Source: Patescibacteria group bacterium
GTDB taxonomy: Bacteria > Patescibacteriota > Minisyncoccia > Phycocordibacterales > Phycocordibacteraceae
Direction of reading: 5' to 3'
Assembly (NCBI GenBank): GCA_018823385.1
Contig: JAHJIK010000077.1
Location: 1-9,493 of the forward strand
Length of the DNA stretch: 9,493 nt
Shown: positions 1 to 5,225 of the stretch, in pieces
How positions within the stretch are numbered: position 1 is the stretch's first letter
Layout: each line of letters begins with the position of its first letter
Translations under genes and position numbers: made by a program
Notes under the pieces: model-generated
What the model saw: only the letters and a program-made list of their open reading frames with translations
What the model was told of the DNA's origin: nothing
Databases searched by the model: none

Positions 1-34
1 CAAAAATGGGGCGGTCAATGAAGAATCTGGACAT
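1..34 (-). CDS. RND-family efflux permease, N-terminal 11 codons only
   Basis: Reading the minus strand from the ATG at 34-32 gives MSRFFIDRPIF, then the window ends. This string is the hallmark N-terminus of RND inner-membrane transporters of the AcrB/MexB (HAE1) type, which start M-[AS]-[RK]-F-F-I-D-R-P-I-F just before the first membrane helix. Such proteins are about 1000 residues, form trimers in the inner membrane and drive proton-coupled export, normally with a periplasmic adaptor. An AGGAG SD sits 7 nt upstream (42-46). The upstream neighbour on this strand is not an adaptor gene but the divergent groES operon, so an adaptor, if present, must lie downstream, outside the window. The start motif is seen directly; the family is inferred from it alone, since only 11 residues are visible. 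Confidence 0.8.
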   Translation of the reverse strand, partial: MSRFFIDRPIF

Positions 35-41
35 CGTACTA

Positions 42-46
42 CTCCT
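42..46 (-). promoter_or_regulatory. Shine-Dalgarno of the RND permease
   Basis: The minus strand reads AGGAG with 7 nt before the ATG at 34. It fixes the start and supports the permease call. Confidence 0.75.
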
Positions 47-143
47 GCTGGGCCGTGTTTATTGCTTCTCAGAAGTCCGAAGACGGGGGCGTCGATTGGT
101 GCAGACACAATGTTCACTCCTTACCGTTTCTAGGATTGTGCAC

Positions 144-172
144 ACAGTACAATTTTATTATTATTAAGTCAA
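144..172 (-). promoter_or_regulatory. Candidate promoter for the RND permease transcript
   Basis: On the minus strand a good -35 box, TTGACT (172-167), is followed after 17 bp by TACTGT (149-144), a weak -10. The spacer is very AT-rich (repeated TAA). A transcript would start near 137 and carry a leader of about 100 nt before the permease ATG. The -35 is convincing and the -10 is not. Confidence 0.4.
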
Positions 173-186
173 GTTAGCGGCTTGAC
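168..186. repeat. Inverted repeat spanning both divergent -35 boxes
   Basis: GTCAAG (168-173) and CTTGAC (181-186) are perfect inverted copies 7 bp apart. Each arm is most of a -35 box: the left for the minus-strand RND promoter, the right for the plus-strand groES promoter. The symmetry may simply follow from two consensus-like -35 elements back to back, but a dimeric regulator binding here would cover both. Confidence 0.5.
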
Positions 187-209
187 CGTACATTGCATAC
201 GCATATACT
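182..209 (+). promoter_or_regulatory. groES-groEL promoter (housekeeping type)
   Basis: TTGACC (182-187), a 16-bp spacer and TATACT (204-209) make a strong sigma70-like promoter, giving a transcript start near 216 and a leader of about 64 nt. No CIRCE operator (TTAGCACTC and its inverted copy) is present between the promoter and groES, so classical HrcA control is not evident. The in-frame TTG at 193 lies inside this promoter and cannot be the start on this transcript. Confidence 0.75.
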
Positions 210-218
210 CCATACACA

Positions 219-236
219 TCAGCGTATTTTCGCTGA
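219..236 (+). promoter_or_regulatory. Hairpin in the groES leader
   Basis: TCAGCG (219-224) and CGCTGA (231-236) pair perfectly around the 6-nt loop TATTTT, only a few nt after the predicted transcript start. It could be a 5' stabilising stem-loop, an operator or a heat-responsive element. The structure is visible; its role is not. Confidence 0.5.
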
Positions 237-279
237 GGGCAGAAACATTTACGTTATCAGCTCACACAATATATATAGT

Positions 280-591
280 ATGGAAATGAAACCTATTTCA
301 ATTCAACCACTCGCCGATCGAGTACTCGTTAAACCAGTTGAGGCTAACGAAGAGAAAGTACACGCTTCGGGTATTATCCTTGCCCCTGCAGGAGATAAGG
401 AACGACCCGTTCAGGGAACTGTAGTCGCTATTGGTCCTGGAAAATATGAGGACGGAAAACTGGTACCAATGAATGTGAAGGTTGGTGATACCGTGCTCTT
501 TGCAAAGTATGGATACGAAGAGATAACCCACGAAAATGAGGAGTATCTCATGCTTTCTGAATCAAGCATATTGGCAGTCGTTAAGAATTAA
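280..591 (+). CDS. groES: Co-chaperonin GroES (Hsp10)
   Basis: The 103-residue product, beginning MEMKPISIQPLADRVLVKP, matches GroES in length and order: the N-terminal PLxDRVLVKP strand, the mobile loop with ASGIILAP (about residues 29-36) that docks on GroEL, the GTVVAIGPG turn, the VKVGDTVLFAKYGYEEI strand and a C-terminal EYLML...ILAVV strand. GroES forms the seven-subunit lid of the cytosolic GroEL folding chamber. The frame stays open upstream to a TTG at 193, but that extension is not GroES-like and overlaps the promoter. ATG 280 is chosen; ATG 286 is equally possible. No SD is seen; the start follows a TATATATAGT run. A TATAGT box (274-279) lies 6 nt before ATG 286 and might drive a second, leaderless transcript, but it lacks a good -35. 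groEL follows after 5 nt. Confidence 0.96.
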   Translation: MEMKPISIQPLADRVLVKPVEANEEKVHASGIILAPAGDKERPVQGTVVAIGPGKYEDGKLVPMNVKVGDTVLFAKYGYEEITHENEEYLMLSESSILAVVKN

Positions 592-596
592 GATAT

Positions 597-2237
597 ATGG
601 CAAAACAAGTACTATTTGGAGAAGAGGCTCGACGAAAGATTCACGAGGGAATGAGCAAATCAGCTCGAGCCGTTAAAGCAACACTGGGGCCACGAGGTCG
701 CAACGTGGTGCTGGAAAAGGGATACGGTGGTCCTCGCATCACGAACGACGGAGTATCAATAGCAAAAGAGATTTCTTTTGAAGACCGTTTTGAAAACATG
801 GGCGCTGAAATCGTGAAGGAGGTAGCTTCAAAGACAAATGATGGCGCAGGAGATGGAACAACCACCTCTGTGGTACTTCTTGAGTCCATGATGGATGAAG
901 GGCTTGAGCGTGTGCAGAAAGGGGGAAATGCAATGGCAATTCGTTCTGGTATGGAGAAGGCACGTGATGCAGCTGTCGCGGAGCTTAAGGCAATGGCTAA
1001 ACCAGTGGCTGGTACCAAAGACATTCAGCAGGTTGCAGCTATCTCAGCAGAGTCTGAAGAACTGGGAACTATCATTGCTGAGACTGTTGAGAAGGTTGGA
1101 AAGAACGGAGTAGTGACAGTAGAAGAGTCACACGGCACCGAGCTTTCATATGAAGTGGTTGAAGGCCTTCAAATTGATAAGGGATATGTATCCGCATACA
1201 TGGTTACCAATCCTGAACGTATGGAAGCTGAAATGCGCGACGCTGAAATCTTGATCACTGATAAAACCATCGGGAGTGTGCAGGAGATTCTTCCGCTCCT
1301 TGAGAAGATTGCGCAGTCAGGCAAGAAAGAGCTTGTTATCGTTGCGGACGATGTATCAGGTGATGCACTTCCAACGCTCGTACTCAACAAACTTCGAGGC
1401 ACCTTTAATGTGTTGGCGGTAAAGGCACCGGGATACGGTGATCGAAAGAAAGAAATGCTTGCCGATATTGCGGCGGTTGTTGGCGCGCAAGTGGTGTCTG
1501 CTGATACTGGTGTTACCTTTGAAAACGCAACACTCGACATGCTTGGAAAGGCTAGTCGTGTGGTTGCAAGCAAGGATAATACGGTGTTTGTTGGTGGAAA
1601 GGGTGCAAAAGCAGATATTGATGCTCGTGTTGCGCAGCTTTCAGCTCTTATCCAAAACACCGACTCTAAGTTTGATCAAGAAAAGCTTCAAGAGCGCATT
1701 GCTAAACTCTCTGGTGGTGTTGCGGTCATTCGTGTAGGTGCTGCGACAGAGACTGAAATGAAATACCTGAAGGACAAGATTGATGACGCTGTTAAGGCAA
1801 CGAAAGCATCTATCGAAGAAGGCATCGTTCCTGGAGGAGGATCCGCGCTTGCTAAGGTGTCAGAGAAACTTTCAGGCAGCGCGCCAAGTGATATCTCAGC
1901 AGATGAGAAAGTTGGATACGATATTGTTATCCGTTCACTTGAGCAGCCGCTTCGCCAGATTGCTATAAACGCAGGAAAGGATGACGTTGAGCGTATTGTT
2001 GCAGACGTTAAGAAGGCAGAAGGTTTTGCTGGCTACGATGCAAAGGCTGATGAGATGGTAGACGACATGGTGGCGAAGGGAATTATCGACCCTGTTAAGG
2101 TTACTCGTGGCGCTGTTGAGAACGCGGTATCAGCAGCTGCTATTCTTCTTACTACTGAGGCTGCCGTTGCAGATATTCCTGAACCAAAGACCCCAATGCC
2201 AGAAGGCGACATGGGAATGGGAGGAATGGGATTCTAA
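597..2237 (+). CDS. groEL: Chaperonin GroEL (Hsp60)
   Basis: The 546-residue product is full-length GroEL, the ATP-driven double-ring chaperonin that folds cytosolic proteins with GroES. Nucleotide-site elements are intact: TLGPRGRNVVLE (29-40), TNDG with D51, AGDGTTT with catalytic-site D86, and KIDDA (394-398), equivalent to the E. coli ATP-hydrolysis Asp398. EEGIVPGGGSAL (407-418) is the conserved equatorial segment. The apical domain, about 190-375, includes the family's VVEGLQIDKGY. The C-terminus ends in a short Gly/Met tail (GDMGMGGMGF), as is usual. The start is ATG 597, 5 nt after groES, preceded by AGATAT without an SD. A symmetric hairpin terminator lies 13 nt past the stop. Nothing suggests truncation. 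Confidence 0.98.
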   Translation: MAKQVLFGEEARRKIHEGMSKSARAVKATLGPRGRNVVLEKGYGGPRITNDGVSIAKEISFEDRFENMGAEIVKEVASKTNDGAGDGTTTSVVLLESMMDEGLERVQKGGNAMAIRSGMEKARDAAVAELKAMAKPVAGTKDIQQVAAISAESEELGTIIAETVEKVGKNGVVTVEESHGTELSYEVVEGLQIDKGYVSAYMVTNPERMEAEMRDAEILITDKTIGSVQEILPLLEKIAQSGKKELVIVADDVSGDALPTLVLNKLRGTFNVLAVKAPGYGDRKKEMLADIAAVVGAQVVSADTGVTFENATLDMLGKASRVVASKDNTVFVGGKGAKADIDARVAQLSALIQNTDSKFDQEKLQERIAKLSGGVAVIRVGAATETEMKYLKDKIDDAVKATKASIEEGIVPGGGSALAKVSEKLSGSAPSDISADEKVGYDIVIRSLEQPLRQIAINAGKDDVERIVADVKKAEGFAGYDAKADEMVDDMVAKGIIDPVKVTRGAVENAVSAAAILLTTEAAVADIPEPKTPMPEGDMGMGGMGF

Positions 2238-2249
2238 AGAAATAAATAT

Positions 2250-2283
2250 GAAAACGGCGCTGTCAGATGACGGCGCCGTTTTC
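2250..2283. terminator. Bidirectional terminator between groEL and the 41-aa gene
   Basis: GAAAACGGCGC (2250-2260) pairs perfectly with GCGCCGTTTTC (2273-2283), an 11-bp stem; inside the 12-nt loop, GTC and GAC can add 3 pairs. The A and T runs are built into the stem, so the hairpin has a T run on either strand. It lies 13 nt after the groEL stop and 15 nt after the stop of the convergent small gene. Confidence 0.85.
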
Positions 2284-2298
2284 GTTTGGGACACGTAC

Positions 2299-2424
2299 TC
2301 ATAGGTAGTCATGAAGACACAGATCTTCCTGTTCCTCAAGCTCCTTCATCGCACCGCTGGCGACAATTATGCCGATTATTGGCAGGATGGTGAGCAGTTC
2401 CCAAACGTTTTTCCAAAAGATCAT
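2299..2424 (-). CDS. Small single-helix membrane protein, 41 aa, unknown function
   Basis: The minus strand from ATG 2424 to TGA 2299 encodes 41 residues: MIFWKNVWELL, a hydrophobic stretch with TILPIIGIIVA (about residues 10-22), then SGAMKELEEQEDLCLHDYL, a strongly acidic tail. Read directly this is one short membrane-spanning or membrane-anchoring helix with an acidic cytosolic or extracellular tail. Support for a real gene: an AAAGGAG SD with AGGAG at 2431-2435, 6 nt before the ATG; a stop 15 nt short of a symmetric terminator shared with groEL; and a position that otherwise would be an unexplained 296-bp gap. It is divergent from lemA. I do not recognise the family. It could be a small membrane regulator or toxin-like peptide, but nothing in the sequence decides that. 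It is the only complete gene here ending in TGA. Confidence 0.6.
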   Translation of the reverse strand: MIFWKNVWELLTILPIIGIIVASGAMKELEEQEDLCLHDYL

Positions 2425-2451
2425 TTTGTGCTCCTTTCATTTAGTACTACA

Positions 2452-2470
2452 CAGAAAGGTCCAGAAAGGT
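2452..2470. repeat. Tandem 9-bp repeat at 10-bp period
   Basis: CAGAAAGGT occurs at 2452-2460 and again at 2462-2470, one helical turn apart, between the minus-strand small gene and the lemA promoter. Such spacing suits two protein subunits on one DNA face, but it may be chance. Confidence 0.5.
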
Positions 2471-2497
2471 TGCAGCTAAGCTTTTAAAATCTACTCC

Positions 2498-2525
2498 TTG
2501 CATTCAAAATCTCTCGTCATACAAT
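2498..2525 (+). promoter_or_regulatory. lemA operon promoter, predicted leaderless
   Basis: TTGCAT (2498-2503), 16 bp, then TACAAT (2520-2525). Only 8 nt separate the -10 box from the lemA ATG at 2534, so transcription would begin at or next to the start codon. The -10 is good (5 of 6); the -35 matches mainly through TTG. Confidence 0.55.
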
Positions 2526-2533
2526 GTATATAT

Positions 2534-3088
2534 ATGAATATCCTTTACATCATCCTCGGCGTTCTTGCAGTTATTATTCTTTGGGCAGTATTTGCATACA
2601 ACGGCTTTGTTGCGATGGTTAACCGTGCAAAAGAAGCGTGGTCTGACATTGAAGTGCAGATGAAGCGGCGCTATGACCTTATCCCCAACCTCGTTGAAAC
2701 GGTTAAGGGATATGCAACACATGAGCGCGAAACACTTGATAGTGTTACGAAAGCTCGAACGGAAGCAATGGGCGCACAGACAATTGAAGATCATGCAAAA
2801 GCTGAAAACCAGCTAACCGACACGCTTAAGTCACTCTTTGCCGTTGCTGAGTCATATCCTGACCTAAAGGCAAACACTAACTTCCTTGAGCTTCAGCGTG
2901 AACTTGCGAACACTGAAGACAAGATTATGGCATCACGCCGCTTCTATAACAGCACGGTGCAGCAGTTGAACACCGCACTGCAGCAGTTCCCAGGAAACAT
3001 CATCGGAGGTACGTTCAACTTCAAGCAGATGGATCTATTTGAACTGACTGAGGAGGCTGCTCGTGAGCCAGTGAAAGTAAGTTTCTAA
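2534..3088 (+). CDS. lemA: LemA family membrane protein
   Basis: The 184-residue product has the LemA layout: an N-terminal membrane helix (about residues 3-22), then the conserved block YNGFVAMVNRAKEAWS and VQMKRRYDLIPNLVETVKGYA (about 22-61), followed by long helices including NFLELQRELANTEDKI (116-131) and RRFYNSTVQQLN (135-146). LemA proteins are membrane-anchored four-helix-bundle proteins with no settled biochemical role; they are often encoded next to HtpX proteases, as here. ATG 2534 is chosen because the helix begins immediately; the in-frame TTG at 2498 would overlap the -35 box. No SD is present and the start follows GTATATAT. The NUDIX gene follows after 4 nt and htpX after that, so the three are probably co-transcribed. 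Confidence 0.93.
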   Translation: MNILYIILGVLAVIILWAVFAYNGFVAMVNRAKEAWSDIEVQMKRRYDLIPNLVETVKGYATHERETLDSVTKARTEAMGAQTIEDHAKAENQLTDTLKSLFAVAESYPDLKANTNFLELQRELANTEDKIMASRRFYNSTVQQLNTALQQFPGNIIGGTFNFKQMDLFELTEEAAREPVKVSF

Positions 3089-3092
3089 AGGT

Positions 3093-3590
3093 ATGGCAAC
3101 TCCCACTCCGGTACACAACGAACTCCACCGGATTGCCACCACGGGTATTATCTGGAAAGAGGAGGGAGGTACAAAGAAGTATCTAATTACGAAGCGAGCA
3201 CCCCATAAAAAGGTATGGCCAAACAAGTGGACGGTACCGGGAGGTGGTCTTGAGGTCTCTGACTACATCAACGCAGATGCGTCTCATCAGAATACGGAGA
3301 GTCCTCAGTGGTACAACGTACTTGCTAGTACTCTGAAGCGCGAAATTGCAGAAGAAGTAGGTGTCGATGTGGAAGAGGGAATTCTCCTTCAGCACCTTGC
3401 GTTCATCCGTCCTGATGGAATCGCCGTACTTGTATTCAGTTTCTACTGCAAATATGTGGGAGGCGAGGTGAAGCTCGACGAAGACGCAACTGAGTTTGCA
3501 TGGATTACGGCAGATGAAGCGAAAGACTATGACTTCATCCAGGGAATTGATGAGGAGATACGAATCACAGAAAATAAACTTAACGCATAA
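3093..3590 (+). CDS. NUDIX hydrolase with an expanded Nudix box
   Basis: The product is 165 residues. The Nudix signature is visible but split: PGGGLE (49-54) is followed by about 27 residues (SDYINADASHQ to NVLAST) before LKREIAEEVGVDV (81-93). A standard box GX5EX7REUXEEXGU is only 23 residues, so there is an insertion of about 20 residues between its first Gly-Glu part and the helix. The metal-binding REIAEEVG core is intact. WxVPGGG before and FAWIT (136-140) after are usual Nudix features. Nudix enzymes split nucleoside diphosphates linked to another group, using Mg2+; the substrate cannot be read here. GGGLE-SDY...WYNVL looks like a recurring subfamily rather than a broken box. It sits between lemA and htpX with 4-nt gaps. 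AAGG lies only 1 nt before the ATG, too near for a normal SD. Confidence 0.88.
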   Translation: MATPTPVHNELHRIATTGIIWKEEGGTKKYLITKRAPHKKVWPNKWTVPGGGLEVSDYINADASHQNTESPQWYNVLASTLKREIAEEVGVDVEEGILLQHLAFIRPDGIAVLVFSFYCKYVGGEVKLDEDATEFAWITADEAKDYDFIQGIDEEIRITENKLNA

Positions 3591-3594
3591 GAAA

Positions 3595-4479
3595 ATGGCA
3601 ACACTGTATCAAGAGCAATCACATAACGTATGGAAGACTGGCTTTCTCATGGCCATGTTCTTCGCGATTGTCATCTTGATAGGGTGGGGGGTGTCTTGGT
3701 ACTACGACTCGTCAATCATTCTGTATGTTGCGGTTGGCTTCTCAATACTGATGAACTTCGGTAGTTACTGGTTCTCCGACAAGTTAGTGCTTTCAATGAC
3801 CAAAGCACGTCCTGCAACACGTGAAGAGTTCTTTGACCTCTACACGGTGACCGAAAACATGGCTATTACCGCAGGGCTTCCAATGCCAAAGCTGTACGTG
3901 ATTAACGATCCTGCACCTAACGCATTTGCTACCGGTCGCAATGAAAAGCATGCGGTGGTTGTTGCAACGACCGGACTTGTCGCGATGATGAACCGGCAAG
4001 AGCTTGAGGGCGTTATTGCGCACGAGCTTTCTCACGTGAAGAACAAAGACATGCTGGTTATGACGGTCGCAGTGGTGCTTGCTGGATTCATCGCCATAAT
4101 CGCTGACATCTTCCTTCGTATGTCTATGTTTGGAGGAAATAGGGATAACGATAAAGGTGGAGCGCTAGTGGTAGTTGTTGCAATTGTAGGCGCCATTCTA
4201 GCCCCTATTGCAGCCCAGCTTATTCAGCTTGCCGTATCGCGACGTCGTGAGTTTTTGGCTGACGCCTCAGGCGCTCTTCTTACTCGATATCCAGAGGGAC
4301 TTGCGTCAGCACTTCAAAAGATTGGCAGCTACTCGTCACCTATGAAAAGTGCTAACCACGCAACTGCCCACCTCTTTATCGGTAACCCGTTTGGTGCAAA
4401 ATCCGGTACGTGGATTAACAAACTGTTCTCAACGCACCCGCCGGTAGAAGAGCGTATAGCTCGGTTGCTAGGGAAGTAG
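3595..4479 (+). CDS. htpX: HtpX-type membrane zinc metalloprotease (M48)
   Basis: The 294-residue product has the M48B design: two N-terminal membrane helices (about 16-37 and 40-58), a conserved cytosolic segment with LYVINDPAPNAFATGR (100-115), zinc motif HELSH (143-147), two further helices (about 153-176 and 189-213), then SRRREFLADASGA with the third zinc ligand E219, and STHPPVEERIARL near the C-terminus. HtpX degrades misfolded or damaged membrane proteins and complements FtsH in E. coli. The start is ATG 3595, 4 nt after the NUDIX stop; the frame is open upstream, but that part overlaps the NUDIX gene and is not HtpX-like. It is the last gene of the lemA operon; no hairpin follows before the tRNA promoter, which begins 11 nt after the stop. 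Confidence 0.96.
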   Translation: MATLYQEQSHNVWKTGFLMAMFFAIVILIGWGVSWYYDSSIILYVAVGFSILMNFGSYWFSDKLVLSMTKARPATREEFFDLYTVTENMAITAGLPMPKLYVINDPAPNAFATGRNEKHAVVVATTGLVAMMNRQELEGVIAHELSHVKNKDMLVMTVAVVLAGFIAIIADIFLRMSMFGGNRDNDKGGALVVVVAIVGAILAPIAAQLIQLAVSRRREFLADASGALLTRYPEGLASALQKIGSYSSPMKSANHATAHLFIGNPFGAKSGTWINKLFSTHPPVEERIARLLGK

Positions 4480-4489
4480 TAAAGCGCTG

Positions 4490-4498
4490 TGATATAAC
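4490..4498 (+). promoter_or_regulatory. Extended -10 promoter of tRNA-Ser
   Basis: TGATATAAC is an extended -10 (TG, one base, TATAAC). No good -35 lies at 16-18 bp. Transcription would start near 4505, just before the mature tRNA 5' end at 4509. Read-through from htpX is an alternative source. Confidence 0.5.
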
Positions 4499-4508
4499 AG
4501 TGCAGACA

Positions 4509-4595
4509 GGAGGCGTCGCATAGTGGTCTAGTGCACCACCTTGGAAAGGTGGCAGGCTCGAAAGGGTCTCGAGAGTTCGAATCTCTCCGCCTCCG
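4509..4595 (+). tRNA. tRNA-Ser (GGA anticodon)
   Basis: An 87-nt cloverleaf can be folded by eye: acceptor GGAGGCG (4509-4515) with CGCCTCC (4588-4594), discriminator G4595; a short D stem GCA/TGC; anticodon stem CCACC/GGTGG around loop TTGGAAA, giving anticodon GGA for UCC/UCU serine codons; a long variable arm (AGGCTC, loop GAAA, GGGTCT) as in class II tRNAs; T stem GAGAG/CTCTC around TTCGAAT. CCA is not encoded (CTA follows the discriminator), so a CCA-adding enzyme is required. The stop codon of the convergent pilin gene begins at the very next base. Confidence 0.96.
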
Positions 4596-5117
4596 CTAAC
4601 TAGGACAAATAACGAGCGAGATATTATCAGTGTCGTATACGTTTGCCGCGCTTCCATTTGGTCCACCCGAGTGAATTACTGACGCTGTTCCTGAAGTGCA
4701 ATCGTTTGCGCCGCCACTGCAGGAATATAAGGAGTCATAATAATATTCATGTCCCCACGGATCTTTTAGTCCGGTAGGTAAGTAGGGACCCTTCCACCCC
4801 GGGAATTTTGAGGAATTGTAAGCAACAAGACCTGCATCAGCATGCGAGACAGCTAACCCGTTTCCATCTGATGGGTTGTTTCCGCTGAAACAAAGACTGG
4901 AATCATATCCGCCCGGTTTTCTGCCTGTATCCAGATCGAGGAGGTATATCGCGTTCCGAATGCTTTGAAGGTCTGCTTCGACTGCTGCGGTCTGTCCCTT
5001 TTGTCGTGCAGTATTGAGCGAAGCAAGAACAACAGAGGAGAGAATTCCAATGATGGCAATGACAACCAGGAGTTCAATGAGTGTGAAGCCGCGATCACTG
5101 CTATCTGGTTTCTGCAT
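4596..5117 (-). CDS. Type IV pilin / GspG-like major pseudopilin
   Basis: The 173-residue product begins MQKPDSSDRG followed by FTLIELLVVIAIIGIL. That is a class III (prepilin peptidase) signal: cleavage after G10, F11 as the new N-terminus, Glu at mature position 5 (E15) and one hydrophobic helix (about 11-32). GPYLP (110-114) and DPWGHEYYY (119-127) are the GspG-type C-terminal signature; in GspG this region carries a calcium site. Four cysteines (76, 133, 140, 171) could form two disulphides. It would build a pilus or pseudopilus used for DNA uptake, adhesion or secretion. An AGGA SD lies 9 nt before ATG 5117. The TAG stop abuts tRNA-Ser with no terminator between them. No assembly ATPase or prepilin peptidase gene is in the window. 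Confidence 0.92.
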   Translation of the reverse strand: MQKPDSSDRGFTLIELLVVIAIIGILSSVVLASLNTARQKGQTAAVEADLQSIRNAIYLLDLDTGRKPGGYDSSLCFSGNNPSDGNGLAVSHADAGLVAYNSSKFPGWKGPYLPTGLKDPWGHEYYYDSLYSCSGGANDCTSGTASVIHSGGPNGSAANVYDTDNISLVICPS

Positions 5118-5126
5118 TATTTTTTA

Positions 5127-5162
5127 TCCTACCAAACGTTTCGCGCGACACTCTGTATACCA
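5127..5162 (-). promoter_or_regulatory. Pilin promoter (extended -10) and SD
   Basis: On the minus strand, TGGTATACA (5162-5154) is an extended -10, giving a transcript start near 5147 and a leader of about 30 nt. AGGA at 5130-5127 is 9 nt from the ATG. No clear -35 is seen. Confidence 0.45.
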
Positions 5163-5191
5163 GTATTTCGTGGGGATAGTATGAACACCGA

Positions 5192-5219
5192 TTGTTCTCA
5201 CTGCATTTCAAGCTAGAAT
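5192..5219 (+). promoter_or_regulatory. Promoter of the DUF192 gene, predicted leaderless
   Basis: TTGTTC (5192-5197), 16 bp, then TAGAAT (5214-5219), a 5-of-6 match to the -10 consensus. The ATG at 5226 follows after only 6 nt, where transcription itself should begin. This repeats the lemA arrangement, with the same 16-bp spacer. Confidence 0.6.
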
Positions 5220-5225
5220 ATATAT

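Noticed and set aside
193..279. N-terminal extension of GroES from a TTG start.
   Set aside because: It overlaps the -10 box of the groES promoter, has no SD, and the added residues are unlike GroES.
216..280. CIRCE operator for HrcA control of groES-groEL.
   Set aside because: The TTAGCACTC repeat and its inverse are absent; the only inverted repeat here, TCAGCG/CGCTGA, does not match.
597..2237. Several long open frames antisense to or overlapping groEL (for example minus 641-1024 and 1169-1660).
   Set aside because: They lie wholly inside groEL, have no SD and no recognisable motifs; they arise from its codon bias.
2250..2283. Palindromic element as a mobile-element end or attachment site.
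   Set aside because: Its position right after groEL and before a convergent stop is fully explained as a terminator; no transposase or target duplication is present.
2249..2304. An 18-codon ORF starting ATG AAA ACG after groEL.
   Set aside because: It is made almost entirely of the terminator hairpin; no SD and no product features.
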